64,000 nucleotides of DNA from Mycolicibacterium sp. CH28 (lineage in GTDB: Bacteria > Actinomycetota > Actinomycetes > Mycobacteriales > Mycobacteriaceae): the NCBI RefSeq assembly GCF_004745805.1, contig NZ_SRLQ01000014.1, positions 248,001-312,000 of the forward strand. The letters are read 5' to 3'. Position numbers and translations under genes: made by a program. Numbering within the stretch: position 1 is the stretch's first letter; each line of letters starts with the position of its first letter. Shown here in pieces: positions 26,634 through 36,440 of the stretch. Below the pieces are notes generated by a model that did no database searches, had not been told where the DNA came from, and worked only from the letters and a program-made list of their open reading frames with translations.

Positions 26634-27806
26634 ATGAGTGAGCAGCGCAGTGCCGCAGACCGGCACCGGGTACAGGGATTCGCAACCAAGGCCATCCACG
26701 CCGGCTACCGGCCCGACCCGGCGACCGGCGCGGTCAACGCGCCGATCTACGCCAGCAGTACGTTCGCCCAGGACGGCGTGGGCGGGCTGCGCGGCGGATT
26801 CGAATACGCCCGAACCGGCAACCCGACCCGCGCGGCGCTGGAGGCCGTCCTGGCCGCGGTCGAGGAGGGTACGTTCGCGCGGGCGTTCAGTTCGGGCATG
26901 GCGGCCAGCGACTGCGCATTGCGCTCACTGTTGCGTCCCGGCGACCACGTGGTGATCCCCGACGACGCCTACGGCGGGACCTTCCGGCTCATCGACAAGG
27001 TTTTCGCCCAGTGGGGCGTGCAGCACACCCCGGTCGCGCTGTCCGACCTCGACGCGGTGCGTGCGGCGATCACCGGCAGCACCCGGCTGATCTGGGTCGA
27101 GACGCCCACCAACCCGCTGCTGTCGATCGCCGATATCTCCGCGATCGCCGAGATCGCGTCGGCGTCGGGGCTGAAAGTGTTGGTGGACAATACGTTCGCA
27201 TCTCCGGCGCTGCAGCAGCCGCTCACCCTGGGTGCCGATATCGTGCTGCATTCGACGACCAAGTACATCGGCGGGCACTCCGACGTGGTCGGTGGTGCGC
27301 TGGTGACCAATGACGAGGAACTCGACACGAAGTTCGCCTTCCTGCAGAACGGTGCGGGCGCGGTCCCCGGCCCGTTCGACGCCTATCTGACGATGCGAGG
27401 CCTCAAGACGCTCGAGCTGCGTATGCGACGGCACAGCTCCAACGCCGCCCAGGTCGCCGAGTTCCTCGCCGATCACCCTGCGGTGGGCCGGGTGCTCTAT
27501 CCCGGGCTGGCCGACCACCCCGGTCACGAGGTCGCGGCCCGCCAGATGCGTGGGTTCGGCGGCATGGTGTCGGTGCGGATGCGTGGCGGAGCCGAGGCGG
27601 CGCGCCGATTGTGCTCGCGCACAGAGGTTTTCATTCTGGCCGAGTCGCTGGGTGGGGTTGAGTCGCTGATCGAGCACCCCGGCGCGATGACCCACGCTTC
27701 GACGGCGGGCTCGCAGTTGGAGGTGCCTGACGACCTGGTCCGGCTCTCGGTGGGCATCGAGGATCCGGCGGATCTGCTCGGTGATCTGGAGCAGGCCCTA
27801 AGCTAG
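26634..27806 (+). CDS. metB: Cystathionine gamma-synthase/lyase, MetB
   Basis: A 390-residue Cys/Met-metabolism PLP enzyme. Seen: the substrate-binding YARTGNPTR, the PLP-binding SGMAASDCALR and the Schiff-base Lys in HSTTKYIGGHSD (near residue 208), plus AESLGGVESLIEHP near the end. It makes or splits cystathionine; with Cbs nearby a gamma-lyase role in reverse transsulfuration is possible. The start ATG at 26634 (GTG 26631 also in frame) matches the M. tuberculosis MetB length (Rv1079, 388 residues). The stop overlaps the convergent GPP34 gene end by 9 bases. Confidence 0.92.
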   Translation: MSEQRSAADRHRVQGFATKAIHAGYRPDPATGAVNAPIYASSTFAQDGVGGLRGGFEYARTGNPTRAALEAVLAAVEEGTFARAFSSGMAASDCALRSLLRPGDHVVIPDDAYGGTFRLIDKVFAQWGVQHTPVALSDLDAVRAAITGSTRLIWVETPTNPLLSIADISAIAEIASASGLKVLVDNTFASPALQQPLTLGADIVLHSTTKYIGGHSDVVGGALVTNDEELDTKFAFLQNGAGAVPGPFDAYLTMRGLKTLELRMRRHSSNAAQVAEFLADHPAVGRVLYPGLADHPGHEVAARQMRGFGGMVSVRMRGGAEAARRLCSRTEVFILAESLGGVESLIEHPGAMTHASTAGSQLEVPDDLVRLSVGIEDPADLLGDLEQALS

Positions 27807-28457
27807 CGCGGCCCGCACCGCGGCGGTAGTCACCGCCAGGTTGACGTCGGCCAACTTTGTGTCGTCAACCCATGTGCCGCTTGCGATTTCACTGGCCTGG
27901 GCGCTCACCCAGTACCAGCCGCGGTCGTTGAGGGACAGCAGTGCGTCGAGGCTGTCGGTCGCGGACAGCAGTGAGATGATGGCGGCCGTCGCTGGATCGG
28001 GACGTTGTCCGTCGAACAGCGCCGCCAGCAGTGCCGAGCGGGCCCGGTCCACCCGCGCGCGGTTGGCCAGCGGCCAGGCATAGGAATTGCGTCGGAACCG
28101 GTGCGCCGACAGCGCAACCTGGTGCAGTTGCCCGGTGCGCAGCAGCTGGTCGAGCACGTCGTCCTCGGTGTGCTTGCGTAGTTTCGCGATGGCGGCGGTC
28201 GCGGTGATCGGCGCCTGCTGCAACCGGCTCAGGGCTGGTCGCATGACCGGATCCAGCACCAGGGGACCGGCCAGTACGACCAGCCGGTCGGGCGGCACCG
28301 GTTCCTGCGGCAGTGCCGGGCGAATCCGGCAGTCGTAGGCAAGGTCGAGAAGGACCGCTGCAGCCAGCAGTCGTTGCAGCCGGCCACGCTCCAGCCCGGG
28401 CTGCGCCGAAGCGTTGTCGAGCAGCAGCAGGAGAAGGTCTTCGGCGATCCGCGCCAC
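27798..28457 (-). CDS. GPP34 (GOLPH3/Vps74-like) family protein
   Basis: A 219-residue protein reading as the GPP34 family: an N-terminal IAEDLLLLLLD helix, LLAAAVLLDLAYDCRI, then a helical C-terminus. Eukaryotic members bind phosphatidylinositol 4-phosphate in the Golgi; bacterial copies are frequent in actinobacteria and have no settled role. It lies 11 bases downstream of greA on the same strand and is probably read through from it. Its 3' end overlaps metB by 9 bases. Confidence 0.75.
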   Translation of the reverse strand: MARIAEDLLLLLLDNASAQPGLERGRLQRLLAAAVLLDLAYDCRIRPALPQEPVPPDRLVVLAGPLVLDPVMRPALSRLQQAPITATAAIAKLRKHTEDDVLDQLLRTGQLHQVALSAHRFRRNSYAWPLANRARVDRARSALLAALFDGQRPDPATAAIISLLSATDSLDALLSLNDRGWYWVSAQASEIASGTWVDDTKLADVNLAVTTAAVRAALA

Positions 28458-28468
28458 GCGTCGAAACG

Positions 28469-28963
28469 CTACGGGTGGTAGGGCTCCGCGCTGACCAGCA
28501 CGACCTTGACGGTCTTGCCGCTGGGCACCATGTACTCGCGGGTGTCACCGACCTTGGCGTTCAGCAGGGCGGCGCCCAGCGGCGAGTTGGGCGAGTAGAC
28601 CTCGAGCTTGTCGTGGTCGATGCCCTCCTGGCGGGTGGCGATCAGGAAGGTCTCGGTGTCGGACTCGTCGCCGTCGTAGTAGACCTTGACCACCGATCCC
28701 GGCAGCGCGACGCCGGACTGCTTGGGTGCCTCGCCGACCTTGGCGGTGTTGAGCAGCTCCTGCAGCTGACGGATCCGGGCCTCCTGCTGGCCCTGCTCCT
28801 CGCGGGCGGCGTGGTAGCCGCCGTTCTCGCGCAGGTCGCCCTCTTCGCGGCGGTCGTTGATCTCGGCGGCAATGACCGGGCGGTTGGCGATCAACTGGTC
28901 GAGCTCGTTCTTCAGCCGGTCGTGCGAATCCTGGGTAAGCCAGGTCACCTGGGTATCGGTCAT
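28469..28963 (-). CDS. greA: Transcription elongation factor GreA
   Basis: A 164-residue GreA, equal in length to M. tuberculosis GreA (Rv1080c). The N-terminal coiled coil (about residues 8-80) carries the acidic tip NDRREEGDLRENGGYHAAREEQG; the C-terminal FKBP-like domain ends in KVVLVSAEPY. It enters the RNA polymerase secondary channel and stimulates cleavage of backtracked transcripts. The ATG at 28963 has GAGGAG upstream; an extension to 29020 is rejected. A 231-base gap upstream holds its promoter and the hairpin at 29092-29120. Confidence 0.94.
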   Translation of the reverse strand: MTDTQVTWLTQDSHDRLKNELDQLIANRPVIAAEINDRREEGDLRENGGYHAAREEQGQQEARIRQLQELLNTAKVGEAPKQSGVALPGSVVKVYYDGDESDTETFLIATRQEGIDHDKLEVYSPNSPLGAALLNAKVGDTREYMVPSGKTVKVVLVSAEPYHP

Positions 28964-29091
28964 CTCGTCGCGCTCCTCATTCGTTGATCCCGCGATGTTT
29001 GCGTTGCAGTCTGTCGTCACTGCCGGGAACTTGCTGGCGATTCCGCGTGTATTGCCTTCGAAGAGCCGCGATCAAACGCGCAAATGAAGCA

Positions 29092-29120
29092 ATACACGGC
29101 CCCCAGCAGGAACCGTGTAT
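29092..29120 (-). terminator. Hairpin behind the DUF4307 gene, possible terminator
   Basis: ATACACGG (29092-29099) pairs exactly with CCGTGTAT (29113-29120). Read leftwards it lies 75 bases behind the stop at 29195 and is followed by TTGCTTCATTT. A third copy of CGTGTATTGC at 29046-29055 makes an operator for greA an alternative reading. Confidence 0.4.
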
Positions 29121-29194
29121 CGAAAAAGTCTACCACCGCACCGGCGGGCAGTTTTCATTCATTCGCAGTTCGCCGTTGGTTGTGCGCCGGCCGA

Positions 29195-29629
29195 TCAGGG
29201 GGCGATGAGGTAGCCCGGAACGTCGGTGCCGCACCCGTAGATGTCGCCGACGAACGGCCGTTTGTACGACTTCACCGTGGTCGTGACCAGCACTGTCGCC
29301 TCAGTCGCTGGGGGTACGAGGATCTCGCGGCGGCCGGTCTCGGCGCCGTCGTGGGAACGCACCCGCACGATGCAGTGCACCGGCCGGGACGGGTCTTTTC
29401 GGGTCACGCTGATCGTGACGGCCGCGGTCTGGTCGTCGAGCACCTCGTACGACGCCATCTTGCCGTCTACGTCGTTGCCTTCGAAGCGTTGGTAGGCGAT
29501 CAGCGCGAGGACGATGCCGGCGGCCAGGGCCAGCACACCCAGCGCGAACGCCACCCGGCGGCGGGTGGCCGGACGCAGCCCGGGCCGCCCGTATCGCGAC
29601 TCGGGGGGCTGCGCGGGAATCTGGGTCAT
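29195..29629 (-). CDS. DUF4307 membrane protein (Rv1081c-like)
   Basis: A 144-residue protein: a polar N-terminus of about 30 residues, one membrane helix (VAFALGVLALAAGIVLALIA), and an outer domain of about 95 residues with a predicted beta structure and two Cys (HCIV, YGCGT). The length equals M. tuberculosis Rv1081c (from memory). The start ATG at 29629 is preferred over an in-frame ATG at 29677. It is divergent from mca, with a palindrome at 29707-29729 in between. Function unknown. Confidence 0.8.
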   Translation of the reverse strand: MTQIPAQPPESRYGRPGLRPATRRRVAFALGVLALAAGIVLALIAYQRFEGNDVDGKMASYEVLDDQTAAVTISVTRKDPSRPVHCIVRVRSHDGAETGRREILVPPATEATVLVTTTVKSYKRPFVGDIYGCGTDVPGYLIAP

Positions 29630-29706
29630 GGGTTTGCGACGCGTCTCTCGTGAGCAGGCTGGATTACGGGTATCCACACCGCGGATGGAACTATTGGACT
29701 ATAGGA

Positions 29707-29729
29707 CGTGTTGAAAGTGTTTCAGCACG
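29707..29729. promoter_or_regulatory. Imperfect palindrome upstream of mca
   Basis: Ten-base arms (29707-29716 and 29720-29729) around GTG pair with one mismatch: CGTGTTGAAA and TTTCAGCACG. It lies in the 140-base divergent gap between the DUF4307 gene (start 29629) and mca (start 29770), 40 bases before mca. An operator is more likely than a terminator, as no T-run follows. Confidence 0.45.
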
Positions 29730-29769
29730 ACGTAAGCCAACGAAGAGCGGAAACAAGTACAGGGGAGAA

Positions 29770-30642
29770 GTGACCGAACTGCGGTTGATGGCCGTACATG
29801 CCCATCCGGACGACGAGTCCAGCAAGGGTGCGGCCACACTTGCGCGTTACGCCGCCGAAGGTCACCGGGTGCTGGTGGTCACGCTGACCGGCGGCGAGCG
29901 CGGCGACATCCTGAATCCGGCGATGGACCTGCCGGAGGTGCGTGGACGCATCGCCGATGTGCGCCGTGACGAGATGGCCAAGGCCGCCGAGATCCTCGGC
30001 GTCGAGCACCGGTGGCTGGGTTTCGTCGACTCCGGGCTGCCCGAGGGTGACCCGCTGCCGCCACTGCCAGACGGTTGTTTCGCGGCGGTGCCGCTCGATC
30101 AGCCGGTCGGAGAGCTGGTGAAGTTGATCCGCGAGTTCCGTCCCCACGTCATGACGACCTACGACGAGAACGGTGGCTACCCGCACCCGGATCACATTCG
30201 GTGCCACCAGGTTTCGGTCGCCGCCTACGAAGCTGCCGCCGACTTGCGGCTGCATCCCGAGGTTGGGGAGCCGTGGGAGGTCAGCAAGCTGTACTACAAC
30301 CACGGGTTCCTGCGCGCCCGGCTGCAGCTCCTGCAGGACGAGTTCGCCAAGAACGGTCAGGAGGGGCCGTTCGCCAGCTGGCTGGAGAAGTGGGATCCGG
30401 AAATCGACGTGTTCGCCGGTCGGGTGACTACTCGGGTGACCTGCTCGGATTACTTCCACCAGCGCGATGAGGCGCTCAAGGCCCATGCCACTCAGATCGA
30501 CCCCGACGGATTCTTCTTCGCGACGCCAATAGAGTGGCAGCAGCGGTTGTGGCCCACCGAGGAGTTCGAGCTGGCTCGTTCGCGGGTACCCGCCGAGTTG
30601 CCTGAAGACGACCTGTTCGCCGGAATCGAGATCTTTGAGTGA
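29770..30642 (+). CDS. mca: Mycothiol S-conjugate amidase Mca
   Basis: A 290-residue zinc amidase of the MshB/Mca (LmbE-like) family that cleaves mycothiol S-conjugates, releasing mercapturic acids for export; it marks a mycothiol-using actinobacterium. Zinc ligands are visible in AHPDDE (11-16) and HPDH near residue 142. The start GTG at 29770 has AGGGGAGA directly upstream; an in-frame extension to 29650 is rejected. The length fits M. tuberculosis Mca (Rv1082, 288 residues). Its stop overlaps the next small gene. Confidence 0.93.
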   Translation: MTELRLMAVHAHPDDESSKGAATLARYAAEGHRVLVVTLTGGERGDILNPAMDLPEVRGRIADVRRDEMAKAAEILGVEHRWLGFVDSGLPEGDPLPPLPDGCFAAVPLDQPVGELVKLIREFRPHVMTTYDENGGYPHPDHIRCHQVSVAAYEAAADLRLHPEVGEPWEVSKLYYNHGFLRARLQLLQDEFAKNGQEGPFASWLEKWDPEIDVFAGRVTTRVTCSDYFHQRDEALKAHATQIDPDGFFFATPIEWQQRLWPTEEFELARSRVPAELPEDDLFAGIEIFE

Positions 30643-30879
30643 ATGACCTGTTGATGACGGCCGTAGCGGTGCTGGCCGACCCGCCCAAGAACACCGGGCC
30701 CGACTTCGGCAAGGCCAGCCCGATCGGTCTGCTGGTCGTGGTGATCTTGCTGATCGGTGTATTCGTCCTGGTGTGGTCGATGAACCGGCATCTGAAGAAG
30801 CTGCCCAAGAGTTTCGATGAGGAACCTGCCGAGACGGTGTCCGAGGGGGCCGCCGACGTCGAGACCGGGAAGCCCGCGA

Positions 30880-30896
<17 letters not shown>
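30639..30896 (+). CDS. Small single-helix membrane protein (Rv1083-like)
   Basis: An 85-residue protein with one membrane helix (about residues 28-48, IGLLVVVILLIGVFVLVWSM) and an acidic cytoplasmic tail ending in SESGG. The GTG at 30639 overlaps the mca stop (GTGA); ATG at 30654 is an alternative. Its end overlaps the next gene by 17 bases. Conserved at this place in mycobacteria from memory; function unknown. Confidence 0.75.
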
Positions 30897-32880
<1,984 letters not shown>

Positions 32881-32890
32881 CGTGCCGCAC

Positions 32891-33256
32891 ATGAGCGATG
32901 CCCTCGATCTCGAAGCCCTCATTACGCGCTACCTGAATACCGTCGCCGCGGGCAATGCGGCCGATGTGGCGGCCCTCTATGCCGAGGACGCCACGTTGGA
33001 GGATCCGGTCGGTGGCGGCGAAGTCCACATCGGCAGGCAGGCAATCGAAGGCTTCTACAAGGTGGTCGAGGGCGCCGGTCTGACGACGGAGCTACTGACG
33101 TTCCGCTCTGGCGGCCACGAGGCGGCGTTCGTGTTCGCCTTGACGGTCGGCGGCGCGATGCGGATCGAGCCGATCGAAGTGATGACGTTCGACGGCAGCG
33201 GCCAGATCACGTCGATGAAGGCTTACTGGGGCCCGGAGAACGTCACCCAGCTCTAG
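32891..33256 (+). CDS. Ketosteroid-isomerase-like (NTF2-fold) protein
   Basis: A 121-residue NTF2-like protein of the steroid delta-isomerase group. Seen: the N-terminal ITRYLNTVAAGNAADVAALYAEDA helix pair, EDPVGGGEVHIGRQAI with a candidate acidic active-site residue, and a C-terminal MKAYWGPENV. It could isomerise a delta-5-3-ketosteroid or only bind a similar ligand. The start ATG at 32891; a GTG at 32882 is in frame. Ten bases separate it from the DUF255 gene; it may be the last gene of that operon. Confidence 0.72.
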   Translation: MSDALDLEALITRYLNTVAAGNAADVAALYAEDATLEDPVGGGEVHIGRQAIEGFYKVVEGAGLTTELLTFRSGGHEAAFVFALTVGGAMRIEPIEVMTFDGSGQITSMKAYWGPENVTQL

Positions 33257-33293
33257 CCGGCCCCGGTTCGCCTAGGGTCCTGCTGGCCGCAGG

Positions 33294-34037
33294 CTAGAAG
33301 ACCGCGAACCACATCGCGATGTAGTGGCAGATCGCCGCGACCGCGGTGCAGGCGTGGAAGAACTCGTGGTGGCCGAACGTCGTCGGCCACGGGTTGGGCC
33401 ACTTCAGCGCGTAGAGCACGCCGCCGATGCTGTACAGCGCGCCACCGACGATCAGCAGCACCATCGCCGCGACGCCGGCACCGTTCATGATCGGCCCGAT
33501 GAACCACACCGCGACCCAGCCCAGCAGCAGGTAGAGCGGGACCCCGACCCAGCGCGGCGCCGACGGCCAGAACATCTTGAGCAGCACACCCGCTGCCGCG
33601 CCACCCCAGGCGATCCAGAACAGGATCCAGCCGCTGTGCTCGGGCAGGGCCAGCAGCGCGAATGGGGTGTAGCTGCCGGCGATGAAGATGAAGATCATCG
33701 AGTGGTCGAGCCGCTTCATCCACTTGCGCGCGTTCGGCGACGTCCAGTTCACCCGGTGGTAAGTGCCGCTGACAGTGAACATCGCCACGATCGTCAGGGT
33801 GTAGATCAACGTGGCGATGCCGGCCCGGGTCGACTCCACCGACCACGACACCGAGACTAGGGCCGCACCCGCGATCGCCGCGATGACGGCGGCGTAGACG
33901 TGAATCCAGCCCCGTAACCGGGGCTTTCCGAGGAATTGGGCGGCGGCGTCGACGACAGCTTCGGGAAAGTCTTCGGCGGCGCCGCTGTCCGGTGACTGGG
34001 ACCGGCGGGGGTCGGTGGTGTCGACGCTTGCGGTCAT
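33294..34037 (-). CDS. Hemolysin III family membrane protein (Rv1085c-like)
   Basis: A 247-residue integral membrane protein with seven predicted helices and the conserved histidines of the hemolysin III/PAQR superfamily (GTYHRVNW, HHEFFHACTAVAAICHY). The N-terminal 30 residues are polar and acidic. The family may act as zinc-dependent lipid hydrolases; haemolysis is not to be assumed. It is divergent from the Z-prenyl synthase gene, whose start lies 54 bases away. Confidence 0.85.
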   Translation of the reverse strand: MTASVDTTDPRRSQSPDSGAAEDFPEAVVDAAAQFLGKPRLRGWIHVYAAVIAAIAGAALVSVSWSVESTRAGIATLIYTLTIVAMFTVSGTYHRVNWTSPNARKWMKRLDHSMIFIFIAGSYTPFALLALPEHSGWILFWIAWGGAAAGVLLKMFWPSAPRWVGVPLYLLLGWVAVWFIGPIMNGAGVAAMVLLIVGGALYSIGGVLYALKWPNPWPTTFGHHEFFHACTAVAAICHYIAMWFAVF

Positions 34038-34091
34038 GTGACCTCCATTCGCACCGGGTGGTACCTGAAGCTCACAGTAGTCTTGTTTTTC

Positions 34092-34886
34092 GTGGAGATC
34101 ATTCCCCCGCGCCTCAAGGAGCCGGCCTATCGGCTCTACGAGATGCGGCTGCGTCAGGAGCTCGCGCGCTCGAAGTCCGAGCTACCGCGGCACATCGCGG
34201 TGCTCTGCGACGGCAACCGAAGATGGGCTCGTGACGCTGGTCACGACGACGTCAGCTACGGCTACCTCATGGGCGCGAAGAAGATCGCCGAGATGCTGCG
34301 CTGGTGCGCCGATGCCGGGATCGAGATGGCGACGGTCTACCTGCTGTCGACGGAGAACCTGCAGCGCGACCCTGGCGAGCTGTCCTGCCTGATCGAGATC
34401 ATCACCGATGTCGTCGAGGAGATCTGTGCGCCGGTGAACCGGTGGAGCGTGCGGACGGTCGGGGACCTGGAACTGCTTGGCGATGAGCCTGCGCGGCGGC
34501 TCCGGGACGCCGTGGACAGCACCGCCGGGTTGCCGCCCGCGTCGTTCCACGTCAATGTCGCCGTCGGCTACGGCGGTCGCCAGGAGATCGTCGACGCCGT
34601 GCGCGCCCTGCTGAGCAAGCAGGTGGCCAATGGCGCGACCGCCGAGCAGCTGATCGAGGCCGTCACCATCGACGGCATCTCGGAGAACCTGTACACCTCC
34701 GGGCAGCCCGACCCGGATCTGGTCATCCGGACATCGGGGGAGCAGCGACTGTCCGGATTCCTGTTGTGGCAGAGCGCCTATTCGGAGATGTGGTTCACCG
34801 AGGCGCACTGGCCGGCGTTCCGCCGGGTCGACTTCCTGCGCGCGCTGCGCGACTACAGCCGACGCCACCGCCGCTTCGGGCAGTAG
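34092..34886 (+). CDS. Short-chain Z-isoprenyl diphosphate synthase (Rv1086-like)
   Basis: A 264-residue cis-prenyltransferase. From memory it matches M. tuberculosis Rv1086, which makes omega,E,Z-farnesyl diphosphate, the precursor for decaprenyl phosphate. Seen: the catalytic Asp in LCDGNRRWA and the signature RTSGEQRLSGFLLWQSAYSE. The start is GTG at 34092 (VEIIPPRLKEP), matching the known N-terminus; the in-frame ATG at 34038 would add a hydrophobic stretch. Monocistronic or followed by the small frame at 34890. Confidence 0.92.
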   Translation: MEIIPPRLKEPAYRLYEMRLRQELARSKSELPRHIAVLCDGNRRWARDAGHDDVSYGYLMGAKKIAEMLRWCADAGIEMATVYLLSTENLQRDPGELSCLIEIITDVVEEICAPVNRWSVRTVGDLELLGDEPARRLRDAVDSTAGLPPASFHVNVAVGYGGRQEIVDAVRALLSKQVANGATAEQLIEAVTIDGISENLYTSGQPDPDLVIRTSGEQRLSGFLLWQSAYSEMWFTEAHWPAFRRVDFLRALRDYSRRHRRFGQ

Positions 34887-34889
34887 TTC

Positions 34890-34994
34890 GTGCGGCTGAC
34901 CACCGCCGGTGTGGTCGCGGTGCGCGCAGGCGGGGTGTACACCCTGGTGTTCGCCGACCTGCAATGCCTCGGGGTGCGGCGTCTCAAGGCCTGA
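34890..34994 (+). CDS. Possible 34-codon small gene
   Basis: A short open frame from GTG at 34890 to TGA at 34994, three bases after the prenyl synthase stop. It reads like mycobacterial protein (AGVVAVRAGGVYTLVF then DLQCLGVRRLKA) with high third-position GC and a hydrophobic middle. No family recognised and no clear ribosome site. It could be a small membrane peptide, a remnant of a larger gene, or chance. Confidence 0.25.
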   Translation: MRLTTAGVVAVRAGGVYTLVFADLQCLGVRRLKA

Positions 34995-35048
34995 CCTGAC
35001 TAGAGTGAGTCCGTCTGTTCGGGCCAGTTCACCCTTCGGAAGGCAAGC

Positions 35049-35471
35049 ATGCAGGTCGACGCATTCGCGGCAGCACGTAGGGCAGTCCTAGAGGAGGCCG
35101 GTGGCGTGACCGCCGAAGGCTTCCCGATGACCAGTTGCTACGTGGAGAGCTTGCCCGCGCAGATCACCGTTCCCCTGGTGCTGGCGGTGCACACCGCAGG
35201 CGGCAGTGACTACGAGCCGCGCCGTTTCATCATCGCCAAGTCTCCGGACGGGGAGCGGGTGGGATTGTTGGAGTTCGCCTGGCAGTGGCCGGACAACCCG
35301 GGAGTGCCGGTCAAGTTCCGGGTCTTCGCTCACCAGCTGCCGATGACGGTGTACTCCGCGGGTGTTTACACCGTCGGTCTCTACGATCATCCCGAGGCCG
35401 TCGAGGCCGAATCTTCGTTCCCGCTGCCGGTCTTGCGGCTCAACCCGCTGACCGGGATGCCGGCCAACTGA
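35049..35471 (+). CDS. Conserved hypothetical protein, 140 residues
   Basis: A 140-residue soluble protein without signal peptide or membrane segment. It has a helix at the start (FAAARRAVLEEAGG) and alternates beta-like segments (QITVPLVLAVHTAGG, RVGLLEFAWQWPD), suggesting a small beta sandwich. The start ATG at 35049 has GGAAGG upstream. It is convergent with coaA with no gap (stops adjacent at 35471/35472). Family not recognised; function unknown. Confidence 0.7.
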   Translation: MQVDAFAAARRAVLEEAGGVTAEGFPMTSCYVESLPAQITVPLVLAVHTAGGSDYEPRRFIIAKSPDGERVGLLEFAWQWPDNPGVPVKFRVFAHQLPMTVYSAGVYTVGLYDHPEAVEAESSFPLPVLRLNPLTGMPAN

Positions 35472-36410
35472 TCAGAGCTTGCGCAGCCGTAGCCGGTTGA
35501 TCGAGTGGTCGGCGTCCTTGCGCAACACCAGGGTTGCCCGAGGACGGGTCGGCAGGATGTTCTCGATCAGGTTCGGCCGGTTGATGGAGCTCCAGATGTC
35601 ACGGGCGGCAGCGACAGCCTCGTGATCGGTCAGGCTGGCGTAGTGGTGGAAGTGCGAGGCCGGGTCGGCGAACGCGCCGGCGCGCATCGCCAGGAACCGG
35701 TCTACGTACCATTTTTCGATGTCCTCAATGCGAGCGTCGACGTATACCGAGAAGTCGAACAGGTCCGAGACCATCAGCGTCGGACCGGTCTGCAGTACGT
35801 TGAGCCCCTCGAGGATGAGGATGTCGGGGTGGGTGACGACGTGCTTCTCGCCGGGGACGATGTCGTAGATCAGGTGTGAGTACACCGGGGCGCACGCCTG
35901 ACCGGCGCCGGACTTCACCGACGTGACGAACCGCATCAGCGCACGGCGGTTGTAGCTTTCCGGAAACCCCTTACGGTGCATCAGGTTTCGACGATCCAAC
36001 TCGGCGTTGGGGTAGAGGAATCCGTCGGTGGTGACCAGGTCGACGCGGGGGTGGTCCTCCCAGCGTGCCAGCAGCGCCTGCAGCACGCGTGCGGTGGTCG
36101 ACTTGCCGACGGCCACGCTGCCGGCCACGCCGATCACGAACGGCACCGGCCGGTCGGGATTCTGCTGCGGCTCGCCGAGGAACTCTGCGGTCGCGGCGAA
36201 CAACCGCTGGCGCGCGGCCACCTGCAGGTGGATCAATCGGGCCAGCGGCAGATAGACCTCTTCGACCTCGAGCAGGTCGATCTGCTCGCCCATACCGCGC
36301 AGCCCGGTCAGCTCCTCCGCGGTGAGCTTCAACGGGGTCGACATGCGCAGTCCGCGCCACTCGCTCCGGTTGAACTCCACGTAGGGGCTGGGTTCGCTCA
36401 GCCGCGCCAT
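35472..36410 (-). CDS. coaA: Pantothenate kinase CoaA
   Basis: A 312-residue type I pantothenate kinase, the first step of coenzyme A synthesis, equal in length and nearly identical in remembered sequence to M. tuberculosis CoaA (Rv1092c). Seen: P-loop GVAGSVAVGKST, VTTDGFLYPN with the catalytic Asp, and the C-terminal LRKDADHSINRLRLRKL. The start ATG at 36410 (MARLSEPSPYVEF); ATG at 36416 is two codons earlier. It is convergent with the 140-residue gene and divergent from the DUF885 gene across 30 bases. Confidence 0.95.
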   Translation of the reverse strand: MARLSEPSPYVEFNRSEWRGLRMSTPLKLTAEELTGLRGMGEQIDLLEVEEVYLPLARLIHLQVAARQRLFAATAEFLGEPQQNPDRPVPFVIGVAGSVAVGKSTTARVLQALLARWEDHPRVDLVTTDGFLYPNAELDRRNLMHRKGFPESYNRRALMRFVTSVKSGAGQACAPVYSHLIYDIVPGEKHVVTHPDILILEGLNVLQTGPTLMVSDLFDFSVYVDARIEDIEKWYVDRFLAMRAGAFADPASHFHHYASLTDHEAVAAARDIWSSINRPNLIENILPTRPRATLVLRKDADHSINRLRLRKL

Positions 36411-36440
36411 GGGCACAGTCTTGCAGTTAGCGTGGATGGC

